Part shown: piece by piece, positions 23,479-31,377 of the stretch
Layout of the letters: every line of letters starts with the position of its first letter
Position numbering within the stretch: position 1 is the first letter of the stretch
DNA from: Scatosoma sp045654025
GTDB taxonomy: Bacteria; Bacillota; Clostridia; Christensenellales; Borkfalkiaceae
DNA length: 42,574 bases
NCBI GenBank assembly: GCA_045654025.1
Contig: JAZOMO010000010.1
Span: 1 to 42,574 of the forward strand
Direction: 5' to 3'
Translations under genes and position numbers: made by a program
Notes under the pieces: model-generated
Database searches by the model: none
The model's input: only the letters and a program-made list of their open reading frames with translations
What the model was told of the DNA's origin: nothing

Positions 23479-23844
23479 ATGGAAATGACGGATAGCAGAA
23501 AGTTGGCGCTTACCGCTTGTAAAGCGTTGTCGGAAAAGAGAGGCAGAGATATTGTGATGCTGTACGTGCGTGAACGCACGGCGCTTTGCGATTATTTCGT
23601 CATCGCCAGCGCAGGCAGTGCGGCACAAATCAAGGCGATGGGCGAGAGAGTAGAGGAGCTTGTCGAAAAGGATTTGGGCATCGAGCCCACCCGCGCCGAG
23701 GGCGTACGCGACGGCAGATGGGGGGTCATCGACTACGGCGACGTCATCGTGCATATCTTCAACGACGACACCCGTTTGTTCTATCATTTGGAGCGCCTTT
23801 GGTCGGACGGCGAGAATATGGAAAAATACGTGGACGAAGACTAA
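23479..23844 (+). CDS. rsfS: ribosomal silencing factor RsfS
   Basis: A 121-residue protein that binds L14 on the 50S subunit and blocks subunit joining. The family core is clear (DIVMLYVRERTALCDYFVIASAGSAAQIKAM, then GRWGVIDYGDVIVHIFNDDTRLFYHLERLW). An ATG at 23473 overlaps the nadD stop, but AAGGAG is only 1 nt away from it; the ATG at 23479 has correct spacing. nadD-yqeK-rsfS is a widely kept gene order in Firmicutes. Confidence 0.93.
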   Translation: MEMTDSRKLALTACKALSEKRGRDIVMLYVRERTALCDYFVIASAGSAAQIKAMGERVEELVEKDLGIEPTRAEGVRDGRWGVIDYGDVIVHIFNDDTRLFYHLERLWSDGENMEKYVDED

Positions 23845-23860
23845 ACGAAAATACGAAAAC

Positions 23861-23889
23861 AAAAAGCACCCCTTTGGGGTGCTTTTTTT
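23861..23889. terminator. bidirectional terminator
   Basis: Hairpin AAAGCACCCC/GGGGTGCTTT with a TTT loop, A5 on the left and T7 on the right. Confidence 0.85.
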
Positions 23890-23890
23890 G

Positions 23891-24115
23891 TCAATCAAAG
23901 TTGATTTTTCGGGGTTCTGAATAGCTGTTTTTTCGACGGCTTTTTTTCTCCACGATATAGTAGATAGGCTCAGGTGCTTTTTGGGGTGGTTTTTCGGGTG
24001 GCGGCGCAGTTGGCTTTTTGCGAAATAGCATAAAAATCGCCCGTACCAAATGCACGATGCCAAAGCAAGCCACGAAGAATATAAACAACCATACAATCCC
24101 TAAAAATACTTTCAT
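23891..24115 (-). CDS. small single-pass membrane protein
   Basis: A 74-residue protein with one membrane helix (about 1-28), then a Lys/Pro-rich linker (RKKPTAPPPEKPPQK) and a C-terminal YYIVEKKSRRKNSYSEP tail. I do not recognise a family. The start choice is between 24121 and 24115, and no strong ribosome binding site supports either. It is convergent with rsfS, sharing its terminator. Confidence 0.55.
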   Translation of the reverse strand: MKVFLGIVWLFIFFVACFGIVHLVRAIFMLFRKKPTAPPPEKPPQKAPEPIYYIVEKKSRRKNSYSEPRKINFD

Positions 24116-24241
24116 AGCCACAGTTTACCATGGCTGTTGGCAGGGAAAAATCAAAGAAAAGGCAAAAGGAAAGGTGCTTTTGTCGAAACACGTTCATCGT
24201 ATAGCCGGCGCATCTCTTTGTCGCGCTTGCCTCTGCAAAGA

Positions 24242-24270
24242 ACATAATGCTACGCCGCCGTGCATACCAT
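24242..24270 (+). promoter_or_regulatory. candidate sigma-E promoter of cwlD
   Basis: ACATAAT (24242-24248), a 14-bp spacer and CATACCAT (24263-24270). This compares with the Bacillus mother-cell sigma-E consensus KMATATT-N14-CATACAnT (5 of 7 and 6 of 7 defined positions). The predicted start would fall near 24277, at the start codon. Confidence 0.45.
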
Positions 24271-24279
24271 GATGGTATG
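24263..24279. promoter_or_regulatory. inverted repeat over the cwlD start codon
   Basis: CATACCA-tga-TGGTATG is a perfect 7-bp inverted repeat that includes the ATG at 24277-24279. In a longer transcript it would hide the start codon in a hairpin. Confidence 0.55.
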
Positions 24280-24981
24280 AGAATAAAAAAACGGACTTTT
24301 TTTGTGGTGATTACGCTCTTGGTTGGATATTGTCTGGCGTTTGCGTTTTGTTTGCGGGCTTTGAACGCGCCCGTGGCGGTCAGCGTGCAGGCGGCAAAGC
24401 TCTCCGTCGTCGTTGATGCAGGGCACGGTGGGATTGACGGCGGCGTGGTGGGGGTAAGCACCAAACGCAAGGAGAGCGATATCAACCTTGCGATAGCCTT
24501 TTTACTCAAAGAAAAGCTTGCGGATGCAGGCTTTTTGGTGGTGATGACGAGGACGACGGAAGGGGGCTTATACGACACGACTGCGCCTGGGTTTAAAAAA
24601 CGGGATATGCAAAAGCGCAAGGAAGTCTGCGAAAGGGCAAATCCGCTGTGTGTCATCTCCGTGCACCAAAACTTTTATCCGTCCACTGCTTCGAGGGGTG
24701 GGCAGGTCTTTTACCCTAAGGAGAACGAGTGGGCGTGCCGTTTGGCAGGCAATATCCAAGCCGAATTCAACACCCTATACCAAAAGGAAGGGGTAAAGGC
24801 TCGCAAGGAAACGGCAGGGGATTATTATATGTTGCGGCTTGCGCCCCCGTCCGTCATCGTGGAATGTGGTTTTTTGTCCAACCCCAAGGACGATGCCCTA
24901 TTAAATTCCCCTGCTTTTTGCGAAAAAATTGCAACCAGTATCCTCACGGGATTGCTGGCAACCTTGCAAAACTCTGCATAA
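24277..24981 (+). CDS. cwlD: N-acetylmuramoyl-L-alanine amidase, CwlD type
   Basis: A 234-residue Amidase_3 zinc enzyme with an N-terminal membrane anchor/signal (FFVVITLLVGYCLAFAF). Ligands are His50 in VVDAGHGG, Glu66 in KESDINLA and His130 in ISVHQNF, with the catalytic Glu196 in VIVECGF. The family removes peptide side chains from peptidoglycan; the CwlD branch prepares muramic-lactam in the spore cortex. Size, single domain, membrane anchor and the sporulation genes in the window favour CwlD, but a vegetative amidase is possible. The start is uncertain: ATG 24277 has no Shine-Dalgarno sequence, and ATG 24247 would add ten residues. Confidence 0.82.
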   Translation: MRIKKRTFFVVITLLVGYCLAFAFCLRALNAPVAVSVQAAKLSVVVDAGHGGIDGGVVGVSTKRKESDINLAIAFLLKEKLADAGFLVVMTRTTEGGLYDTTAPGFKKRDMQKRKEVCERANPLCVISVHQNFYPSTASRGGQVFYPKENEWACRLAGNIQAEFNTLYQKEGVKARKETAGDYYMLRLAPPSVIVECGFLSNPKDDALLNSPAFCEKIATSILTGLLATLQNSA

Positions 24982-24996
24982 ACTTTTTTAAAATGC

Positions 24997-25025
24997 TTGT
25001 CAAACGCATTTCATTATGCTATAAT
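24997..25025 (+). promoter_or_regulatory. sigma-A promoter of the mrnC-to-gpsA operon
   Basis: TTGTCA (24997-25002), a 17-bp spacer and TATAAT (25020-25025). No further promoter or terminator is obvious until the end of gpsA. Confidence 0.75.
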
Positions 25026-25086
25026 GAAAGTGTATGTGAACAAAAAGGGGTACTTTTTTAGGTCGAATACAACGGAGGAATGGACG

Positions 25087-25530
25087 ATGTTGGGGTTGAA
25101 TACCGTGATTACGGAGGCGGAAGCAAGACAATTAAATCCCGTCGTGCTCGCTTTCGTGGGCGATGCGGTGTATTCGCTGTACGTGCGAAAACGGCTGGCG
25201 TTGTCGGGCGGCGGCAGTGCGGCGGATTTTCAGCGCGCGGCGTCGAAGATTGTTTCCGCAGAAGGGCAGAGCGCCTTTTTGGCGACGATAGAGCCGACCT
25301 TTACCGAAACGGAAATGGAGATTTACAAGCGTGGCAGAAACGCCAAGAAAGCCACCAAGAGCAAGAACGCCTCGGCGGCGGCATACAACCGTTCGACTGG
25401 CTTTGAAGCGGTGGTAGGCTACCTGCACTTGACGGGGCAGACGGCAAGGCTGGACGAGCTGTTTGCTTTGGCAGACGAAACGCTGTTTCAAGGGATAAAA
25501 CTTTCGACGGTATACAAGCCGAGCCATTGA
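25087..25530 (+). CDS. mrnC: Mini-ribonuclease III
   Basis: A 147-residue RNase III catalytic domain without a double-stranded-RNA-binding domain. It matures 23S rRNA precursors in Firmicutes. Signatures are LAFVGDAVYSLYVRKRL and the RGRNAKKATKSKNASAAAYNRSTGFEAVVGYLHL block, with the acidic metal ligands in FVGDA and FEAVVG. GGAGG lies 8 nt before the ATG at 25087; longer in-frame forms would start inside the promoter. The order mrnC-rlmB-sigH matches Bacillus apart from a missing gene. Confidence 0.92.
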   Translation: MLGLNTVITEAEARQLNPVVLAFVGDAVYSLYVRKRLALSGGGSAADFQRAASKIVSAEGQSAFLATIEPTFTETEMEIYKRGRNAKKATKSKNASAAAYNRSTGFEAVVGYLHLTGQTARLDELFALADETLFQGIKLSTVYKPSH

Positions 25531-25548
25531 GAACGAAGGAGAAGTACG

Positions 25549-26274
25549 ATGAAGACGGAAGGTAGAAACGCAGTCATTGAACTGTTAAAAACGGGTAAAA
25601 ACGTTGATAAAATTTTGATGGAAAAATCGGGCGGTTCGCCGCAGGGCTCGCTGGGGATTGTCTTCGCGGAGGCGCGCAAGCGCAACATTCGCGTGCAGTT
25701 CGTGGACAAGCGCGTGCTGGAAAAGGAGAGCGAAACGGGCAGACACCAAGGGGTAATTGCCTTTACGACCGATTACGAATACTACGACCTTGACGACATT
25801 ATCGAGGGCAAAAAGAGCGAGAAGGGTGGCTTTGTCGTCCTTTGCGACGGGATTGAAGACGTGCATAACCTTGGCAGTATTCTGCGTGTGGCAGAGTGCG
25901 CAGGCGCAGACGGCGTGGTCATTCCCAAGGCAGGCTGTGCGCCCGTAAACGAGAGTGTTATCCGTATTTCGGCAGGCGCGGCAGAGCATATGAAGGTTGC
26001 CCGCGTTGCCAACCTCAACCAGGCGGTGGAAAAACTGCAAAAGAGCGGCTACTGGGTCTATGCCTTAGAGGCAGGCGGCGAGGATATCTACGCCGAGGAT
26101 TTGTCGGGCAACGTGGCTTTGGTGGTTGGCGGCGAGGACAGCGGTGTCAAGCGCTTGACGAAGGAAAAATGCGATAAAATCTTATCCCTTCCCTTGCAGG
26201 GAAGAGTAAACTCTCTCAACGCCTCGGTGGCGCTGGGAATTGCGGCGTACGAGGTAGTGCGCAAACGCTTATAA
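25549..26274 (+). CDS. rlmB: 23S rRNA (guanosine-2'-O-)-methyltransferase RlmB (SpoU family)
   Basis: A 241-residue SPOUT methyltransferase. An N-terminal substrate-binding domain (GRNAVIELLKTGKNVDKILM) precedes the trefoil-knot domain with DGIEDVHNLGSILRVAECAGADGVV, VVGGEDSGVKRL and the LPLQGRVNSLNASVALGIAAYE end, which bind S-adenosylmethionine. It methylates 23S rRNA. GAAGGAG precedes the ATG. It lies 18 bp after mrnC. Confidence 0.92.
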   Translation: MKTEGRNAVIELLKTGKNVDKILMEKSGGSPQGSLGIVFAEARKRNIRVQFVDKRVLEKESETGRHQGVIAFTTDYEYYDLDDIIEGKKSEKGGFVVLCDGIEDVHNLGSILRVAECAGADGVVIPKAGCAPVNESVIRISAGAAEHMKVARVANLNQAVEKLQKSGYWVYALEAGGEDIYAEDLSGNVALVVGGEDSGVKRLTKEKCDKILSLPLQGRVNSLNASVALGIAAYEVVRKRL

Positions 26275-26277
26275 ACG

Positions 26278-26859
26278 ATGGCAAACATGGACGAAAAGCA
26301 AAACGGAATAGGGCAGGTGTCCGATGAGGAGCTGGTGCTTGCCGCACGGGCGGACCAGCCGCACGCGATGGAAACGCTACTACTGCGCTATGCAGGTATG
26401 GTGCGTGGGATTGCGCGTGGGTATTTCCTCTTTGGCGGCGATACCGACGACCTCGTGCAAGAGGGGATGATCGGGTTGTATTCTGCCGTCGGGGACTATA
26501 AAGCAGGGGAGATGCGATTTAAAAGCTTTGCGTACCTCTGTGTCACGCGGCGTATTTTGGATGCGGTAAAGGCATCGGGTCGGGAGAAAAATCGCCCCTT
26601 GAACAACTACGTTTCGCTGCTGGATGCGGACGTGCGCCTCTCCGTACACGACCCCTTAGAGGAGATGATCGACAGAGAAAACGGCGAGGAATTCTTCCGC
26701 CGTATGAACGAGGTGCTTTCAGACCTTGAATTCCGTGTGCTGATGCTGTATATGAAGGGTTTGAGCACGGCGGAGATTTGCAAGATTACGAAAAAGAACG
26801 AAAAGAGCGTGGATAACGCCCTGCAACGCAGTAAGAAAAAGCTGCAGGCGATTATATAG
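26278..26859 (+). CDS. sigH: RNA polymerase sigma factor, SigH-like
   Basis: A 193-residue sigma-70 family protein with region 2 (LLLRYAGMVRGIARGYFLFGGDTDDLVQEGMIGLYSAVGDYKAGEMRFKSFA, partly quoted here as landmarks), the RRILDAVKASGREK segment and a region 4 helix-turn-helix (LSTAEICKITKKNEKSVDNALQRSKKKL). Size and position after mrnC-rlmB match Bacillus sigH, which controls entry into sporulation. In Bacillus rae1/yacP lies between rlmB and sigH; here it is absent. No Shine-Dalgarno sequence precedes the ATG, which starts 3 bp after the rlmB stop, so translation is probably coupled. Confidence 0.87.
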   Translation: MANMDEKQNGIGQVSDEELVLAARADQPHAMETLLLRYAGMVRGIARGYFLFGGDTDDLVQEGMIGLYSAVGDYKAGEMRFKSFAYLCVTRRILDAVKASGREKNRPLNNYVSLLDADVRLSVHDPLEEMIDRENGEEFFRRMNEVLSDLEFRVLMLYMKGLSTAEICKITKKNEKSVDNALQRSKKKLQAII

Positions 26860-26895
26860 GGCAACGAAGGCTTGATACAGAACAAAGGAGAAATT

Positions 26896-28632
26896 ATGGC
26901 TCATTTGGCATTATATCGTACGTTCCGTCCAAGGACTTTGGACGACGTCGTACGGCAAGAACATATCGTAAAGGTACTCAAAAACCAAATCGAAAGCGGA
27001 CGGGTAGGGCACGCTTATCTTTTCTGCGGTCCGAGAGGAACGGGGAAAACGAGCGTTGCGAAAATTTTTGCGCAGGCAATCAACTGCGAGCACCCCATAG
27101 GCGGGTCGCCTTGTGGGAAGTGCGCGGTTTGTCAGGCGCTCTCTCGTCCTGAAAACTTGGACATCAACGAGATTGACGCGGCGTCCAACAACGGCGTAGA
27201 CGAGATGCGTGATCTGCGTGAAAAGGTGCAATATCCTCCCGTCGCAGGGAAATACAAGGTGTATATCGTCGACGAGGTACACATGTTGTCCATGCAGGCG
27301 TTCAACGCCCTCTTGAAGACGTTGGAAGAGCCCCCTCATCACGCGGTATTTATCTTGGCGACGACGGAAGCGCATAAAATTCCGCCCACCATTTTGTCGC
27401 GTTGTATGCGCTTTGATTTCAAGCTGATACCGCAGGCGGATTTGGAAGAAAGACTTCGCCACGTCTTTGACAGTATTGGTAAAAAATACGAGGCAGAGGC
27501 AATTGCGGCAATTGCGCGCGCAGGCGCAGGCAGTGTGCGTGATATGCTGTCGATTGCAGACACTTGCGCGGCGTACACCGAGGGCAAGCTGACCTATGCG
27601 GACGTGATGGAGGTGCTTGGCGGCGCAGATTTTGACAGTATTTGTTCTCTTTGTGGCGCTATGCTGCAGGGGGATACGGGAAGCGCGCTGGAAGTGGCAG
27701 AACGCTTCCTTGCCGCAGGCAAGAGTGTCGGTATGCTGACCTCGGACGTCCTGCAATTTTTAAACGAGTGCGCAATTGCGAAATCGTGCAGGGGGGCAAA
27801 AGAATTGCTCTCTATGCCTGAAGGCGATTTTACGGCTTTGACGGCGGTGGCGAAGAGCGCCGCGCCGTATACTCTGCTCCGCGCGACGGAAATCTTTGCG
27901 AAGGCGGAGAGTGAACTGAAATATTCCACCCTGCCGAGGGTGATTTTTGAGGCAGCGCTGCTGAAAGCAAGCATGCCTCAGACGGAAACGGATACCGAGG
28001 CGTTGTTGTCCCGCATTGAAATGTTGGAGAACGCCGTGAAAAATGGTGTAAAAGTAGCGGTTAATGAGGAAAAAGAGGCACCCGTGTCCAAGGCGAAGGC
28101 GAAACCGCAGGAGAAGGTTGCGGTGGTAGATGCGCCTGTTTACGACGAGCCGCCTATCTATGACGAACCTCCCGTATACGACCAACCGACTGCTTTTGAC
28201 GATGCGCCCAGCTTTGCTGAGCTGGAAAAAGTGGCTCAGCCCGTTGCAGGGGTGAAACCTGCTGCGGTGCAAAAACCCGTCGTGGAAAAACCCGTCCAAA
28301 AAGCGCCGACGGGGGATGCGAAGGCGACCTTTGGGCTGTTCTTGCGCTCGCTGAGAAAGACGGGCAGAAACGGTGTATTGTTTACCATTTGTATGGACTT
28401 GGATGCGGCATACGAGGACGGCGTTTTGGTGCTTTCGACCGAGAGCGAAACGATGTACAACTCGATTAAAAAGGAAGAACACTACGCCCTCGTGTGTCAG
28501 GCGTTTGCGGCAATCGGGATAGAGGAGGGCGCGTTTGCTTTGCGCTTGAAATCTCGAAAAGCGGACACCTTTACCAAGGGCTTAGAGGCATTGAAGGAGA
28601 GTTTTCCTTCCACGAAAATAGAAATCAAATAA
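26896..28632 (+). CDS. dnaX: DNA polymerase III subunit gamma/tau
   Basis: A 578-residue clamp-loader ATPase. Walker A is GPRGTGKTS, the zinc module is CEHPIGGSPCGKCAVC, Walker B is VYIVDEVHML, and the sensor/SRC segment is ILSRCMRFDF. A Pro/Tyr/Asp-rich linker (YDEPPIYDEPPVYDQP, near residue 415-430) joins the ATPase to a C-terminal domain that would bind polymerase. The ATG at 26896 has AAAGGAG; the upstream in-frame ATG at 26872 lacks a site. I saw no clear slippery heptamer for a shorter gamma form. It is followed by ybaB and recR, as in most bacteria. Confidence 0.95.
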   Translation: MAHLALYRTFRPRTLDDVVRQEHIVKVLKNQIESGRVGHAYLFCGPRGTGKTSVAKIFAQAINCEHPIGGSPCGKCAVCQALSRPENLDINEIDAASNNGVDEMRDLREKVQYPPVAGKYKVYIVDEVHMLSMQAFNALLKTLEEPPHHAVFILATTEAHKIPPTILSRCMRFDFKLIPQADLEERLRHVFDSIGKKYEAEAIAAIARAGAGSVRDMLSIADTCAAYTEGKLTYADVMEVLGGADFDSICSLCGAMLQGDTGSALEVAERFLAAGKSVGMLTSDVLQFLNECAIAKSCRGAKELLSMPEGDFTALTAVAKSAAPYTLLRATEIFAKAESELKYSTLPRVIFEAALLKASMPQTETDTEALLSRIEMLENAVKNGVKVAVNEEKEAPVSKAKAKPQEKVAVVDAPVYDEPPIYDEPPVYDQPTAFDDAPSFAELEKVAQPVAGVKPAAVQKPVVEKPVQKAPTGDAKATFGLFLRSLRKTGRNGVLFTICMDLDAAYEDGVLVLSTESETMYNSIKKEEHYALVCQAFAAIGIEEGAFALRLKSRKADTFTKGLEALKESFPSTKIEIK

Positions 28633-28644
28633 GGAGAAATAAAT

Positions 28645-28980
28645 ATGGCGGCAGGATTTAGAGGCGGCAACAGCGGTATGCAGGGCTTGATGCAGCAGGC
28701 AAAGAAAATGCAAGAGGAAATGGAGAAGACGGCAGAGCTTTTGGATGATTGGGAAGTCGTTGGCACGGCGGCAAACGAGGCAGTCGTGGTCTATATGAAC
28801 GCAAAGAAAATCATCAACGGTATCGAGCTGGATGAGAGTGTGGTTGACCCTGAGGATATCGAGCTGTTGGAAGACTTGATTATGGCGGCGATCAACGACG
28901 GCTATGCAAAGGCAGATAAGGTCTATGAGGAAAAAATGGGTAAGTTCGGCAACGTTGGTGGCTTAGGAGGCTTGCTGTAA
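28645..28980 (+). CDS. ybaB: YbaB/EbfC family nucleoid-associated protein
   Basis: A 111-residue protein with a Gly/Met-rich start (GNSGMQGLMQQAKKMQEEM), the central VVVYMNAKKIINGIELDESVVDPEDIELLEDLIMAAINDG core (landmarks) and a Gly-rich tail. It binds DNA as a dimer with a helix-strand tweezer fold and is nearly always found between dnaX and recR. AAGGAG lies upstream. Confidence 0.93.
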   Translation: MAAGFRGGNSGMQGLMQQAKKMQEEMEKTAELLDDWEVVGTAANEAVVVYMNAKKIINGIELDESVVDPEDIELLEDLIMAAINDGYAKADKVYEEKMGKFGNVGGLGGLL

Positions 28981-28983
28981 GCT

Positions 28984-29577
28984 ATGGAAATCATGATTGA
29001 ATCCATCGGCAAACTGGTCAATGAATTTTCCAAGTTGCCGGGGGTGGGCAAAAAGACGGCGCAACGCTACGCCTACAAGGTGATTGATATGACGGAATCT
29101 GAGGCGAAGGAATTTGCCGAGGCGATTTTGGGTGTCAAGCGGAAGGTGCGCTATTGTTCGGTGTGCGGAAACTTTACCGAACAGGACGTTTGCGGCGTGT
29201 GCAAGACGCGCGACCATAGCGTGATTTGCGTGGTGAAGGAGCCTCGCGACGTTGCGGCGATTGAAAAATTGCACGAATTCAAGGGCGTGTACCACGTCCT
29301 GCACGGTACGATTGACCCGATGGCAGGGGTGGGCCCGAACGATATTCGCATTCGCGAGTTGCTGGCGCGCTTGAATGAACACGACGTCAAGGAAGTCATC
29401 GTTGCCACCAACCCCGACGTTTCCGGGGACGCGACGGCGATGTATCTGGCAAGGCTGATTAAGCCGCTTGGGATTACCGTCAGCCGCTTGGCGCACGGGA
29501 TTCCCGTCGGCTCGGAAATCGAATACACGGACGATATCACCTTGACGAGGGCGTTCGTAGAGAGAAATCAGTTGTAG
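28984..29577 (+). CDS. recR: recombination protein RecR
   Basis: A 197-residue recombination mediator that works with RecO/RecF to load RecA at gaps. It has a helix-hairpin-helix (KLPGVGKKTAQRYAYKV), a four-cysteine zinc finger (CSVCGNFTEQDVCGVC), a Toprim domain (ICVVKEPRDVAAIEKL, TNPDVSGDATAMYL) and the C-terminal Walker-like SRLAHGIPVGSEIEYTD. It starts 3 bp after ybaB. Confidence 0.96.
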   Translation: MEIMIESIGKLVNEFSKLPGVGKKTAQRYAYKVIDMTESEAKEFAEAILGVKRKVRYCSVCGNFTEQDVCGVCKTRDHSVICVVKEPRDVAAIEKLHEFKGVYHVLHGTIDPMAGVGPNDIRIRELLARLNEHDVKEVIVATNPDVSGDATAMYLARLIKPLGITVSRLAHGIPVGSEIEYTDDITLTRAFVERNQL

Positions 29578-29588
29578 GAGAGAAAAAT

Positions 29589-30566
29589 ATGAAAATATCG
29601 GTACTTGGTTGCGGGCGTTGGGGCTCGTTTATCGCTTGGTATTTGGCAAACCACGGCAACGACGTGTATTCTTGGGGGCCTGAGGATGATTATTCCTATC
29701 AGGTTTTGCGTGACACGGGTAAGAATGAATACGTACAACTGGACCAGCGTATCTGCCTGACCTGCGATTTGCAGGAAGCAGTGGACCATGCAGAGGTGAT
29801 TATCATTTCCATTTCCTCGCAGGGCTTGCGTGGTTTTATGGAAAAGATTTTGGCGTGCGGCGGCAAGGATAAAATCTTCGTGCTCTGCATGAAGGGGATT
29901 GAAATTTCCACCGGTTGCCGTCTGTCTGAGGTAGTGGTAGAAAGCGGCGTTTCCCCCGATAACGTGGCCGTTTGGGTGGGGCCCGGTCATATCCAAGCAT
30001 TTACGCAGGGGATTCCTAACTGTATGGTTATCGACTCTGCAAACGACGAATTAAAGCGCCGTTTGGCGGACACTTTCCGCAGTGACCTCATTCGTTTCTA
30101 TTACGGTTCGGACTTAATCGGCACGGAAATCGGTGCGGCGGCGAAGAACGTCATGGGCATCGTGGCAGGCGTTTTGGACGGCTGTGGCTACGGAGCGCTG
30201 AAGGGCGCGTTGATGGCTCGCGGCGCAAGAGAAGTGGCAAGGCTGATTAAGGCGATGGGCGGCAACGAGCTGTCTGCCTACGGGCTGGCGCACCTTGGCG
30301 ACTACGAGGCGACTTTGTTCAGCCCCTATTCGCACAACCGTGGCTATGGCGAGATGATTGTCAAGGGCGAAAAATTTGCCAAGCTTGCCGAAGGCGTACC
30401 CACCAGCGCGGCGATGAAAAAGCTGGGCGAAAAGTATGGGGTGGAATTGCCTTTGACCAACGCGGTGTACCAGCTTTGCTATGCGGAAGAGGACGGCAGT
30501 TACCGTCAGCGTTGCGATAAGCTGATGCAACAGCTGTTTGCCCGCGAAACAAAAACGGAATTTTAA
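29589..30566 (+). CDS. gpsA: glycerol-3-phosphate dehydrogenase [NAD(P)+]-like
   Basis: A 325-residue protein with a Rossmann start GCGRWGSFIAWYLANHG and the substrate-domain landmarks AAKNVMGIVAGVLDG (catalytic Lys) and HNRGYGE. The family reduces dihydroxyacetone phosphate for phospholipid synthesis. It is a divergent member: the usual GAGSWGTALA is GCGRWGSFIA, and the usual GLGDLVxTC is HLGDYEATL, so a related substrate is possible. GGAG lies upstream of the ATG. It is the last gene of the mrnC operon. Confidence 0.85.
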   Translation: MKISVLGCGRWGSFIAWYLANHGNDVYSWGPEDDYSYQVLRDTGKNEYVQLDQRICLTCDLQEAVDHAEVIIISISSQGLRGFMEKILACGGKDKIFVLCMKGIEISTGCRLSEVVVESGVSPDNVAVWVGPGHIQAFTQGIPNCMVIDSANDELKRRLADTFRSDLIRFYYGSDLIGTEIGAAAKNVMGIVAGVLDGCGYGALKGALMARGAREVARLIKAMGGNELSAYGLAHLGDYEATLFSPYSHNRGYGEMIVKGEKFAKLAEGVPTSAAMKKLGEKYGVELPLTNAVYQLCYAEEDGSYRQRCDKLMQQLFARETKTEF

Positions 30567-30601
30567 CATCTACACAACGAAAGCAGAATTTTAACGCCTA
30601 T

Positions 30602-30630
30602 GCGCCGTGCGAAAATGCACGGCGCTTTTT
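30602..30630 (+). terminator. terminator of gpsA
   Basis: A perfect 9-bp stem GCGCCGTGC/GCACGGCGC with loop GAAAAT, followed by T5. Confidence 0.85.
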
Positions 30631-30632
30631 GC

Positions 30633-30662
30633 GTATAATTTCCGTCCGTTTCTACAATACTA
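30633..30662 (+). promoter_or_regulatory. candidate sigma-G promoter of spoVAC
   Basis: GTATA (30633-30637), an 18-bp spacer and AATACTA (30656-30662). The Bacillus forespore sigma-G consensus is GHATR-N17/18-CATNHTA, so there is one mismatch. The -35 starts 2 bp after the gpsA terminator T-run. The leader would be about 88 nt and can pair GGTAT with ATACC. Confidence 0.6.
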
Positions 30663-30756
30663 ACGGTATGAAACGAATCGTAGAACGAGATACCACGAAA
30701 AACTTGTCTGAGAGGGAAACCTGCTTTCCTGCTCGGCGTACGGGGGAGGAGGGAAG

Positions 30757-31209
30757 ATGACGGGTAAGGACAACGAAAACTTTAACAAAAACTATATCGA
30801 CTACGTCCATTCCTTTGACCCACCGACAAAGCATTTCAAAAACTGTCTGCGCGCCTTTTTGGTTGGCGGGCTCATCTGCACCGTCGGGCAGTTCCTGCGC
30901 GTGATGTTTGAACAGCTGCTTGGACTGTCGGGGGACGAGCTGTCGGGCGCGGTGAGTATGGTACTCATCTTCCTCGGCACGCTGCTGACGGGGTTGGGGG
31001 TGTACGATCGGATCGGCAAGCACGCAGGGGCGGGCTCTATCGTGCCGATTACCGGCTTTGCCAACAGCGTGTGTTCCCCTGCGATGGAGTTCAAGACGGA
31101 AGGTTATGTCTACGGCATGGCGGCAAAGATGTTCATCGTCGCAGGGCCGATTATCGTCTTTGGCGTGCTGTCGGGGACGATTGTGGGGCTATTATATTTA
31201 TTATTGTAA
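30757..31209 (+). CDS. spoVAC: stage V sporulation protein AC
   Basis: A 150-residue integral membrane protein with a short soluble N terminus (about 1-30) and four hydrophobic segments. It has the SpoVA landmark AGAGSIVPITGFANSVCSPAMEFKTEG between membrane segments. SpoVAC forms a channel in the spore inner membrane that passes dipicolinic acid and may act as a mechanosensitive valve in germination. GGAGGAGGG lies directly before the ATG. spoVAD does not follow at once: a terminator and an unrelated transporter gene intervene. Confidence 0.93.
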   Translation: MTGKDNENFNKNYIDYVHSFDPPTKHFKNCLRAFLVGGLICTVGQFLRVMFEQLLGLSGDELSGAVSMVLIFLGTLLTGLGVYDRIGKHAGAGSIVPITGFANSVCSPAMEFKTEGYVYGMAAKMFIVAGPIIVFGVLSGTIVGLLYLLL

Positions 31210-31252
31210 GCGTGCGGTCGCGGGCGGTGACGCTGATATCAGCAAAAAAATC

Positions 31253-31298
31253 TACACGAAATTGCCAAAAGGTAGGGTAATTTCGTGTACTTTTTTTT
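31253..31298 (+). terminator. terminator of spoVAC
   Basis: An 11-bp stem TACACGAAATT/AATTTCGTGTA (31253-31263 with 31279-31289), followed by T8 (31291-31298). Confidence 0.8.
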
Positions 31299-31314
31299 AT
31301 AAGTATGATATAAT
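31286..31314 (+). promoter_or_regulatory. sigma-A promoter of the AEC transporter
   Basis: A weak TGTACT (31286-31291), a 17-bp spacer and a perfect TATAAT (31309-31314). The -35 overlaps the spoVAC terminator stem and T-run. Confidence 0.55.
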
Positions 31315-31377
31315 ATGTCTTGTTATAAATTTAGACAAAGCGTTTCGCGTGTCGAAACGGTATAGGAGTGTAAGAAA

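Noticed and set aside
26896..28632. Programmed frameshift for a short DnaX gamma form
   Set aside because: I saw no A-rich slippery heptamer with a following stem-loop in a suitable place; the AAAAAGG near 28468 is too close to the C terminus.
30634..30639. TATAAT before spoVAC as a sigma-A -10
   Set aside because: No -35-like hexamer lies 16-18 bp upstream; that stretch is the gpsA terminator stem. The overlap with GTATA better fits a forespore -35, though a weak sigma-A start cannot be excluded.
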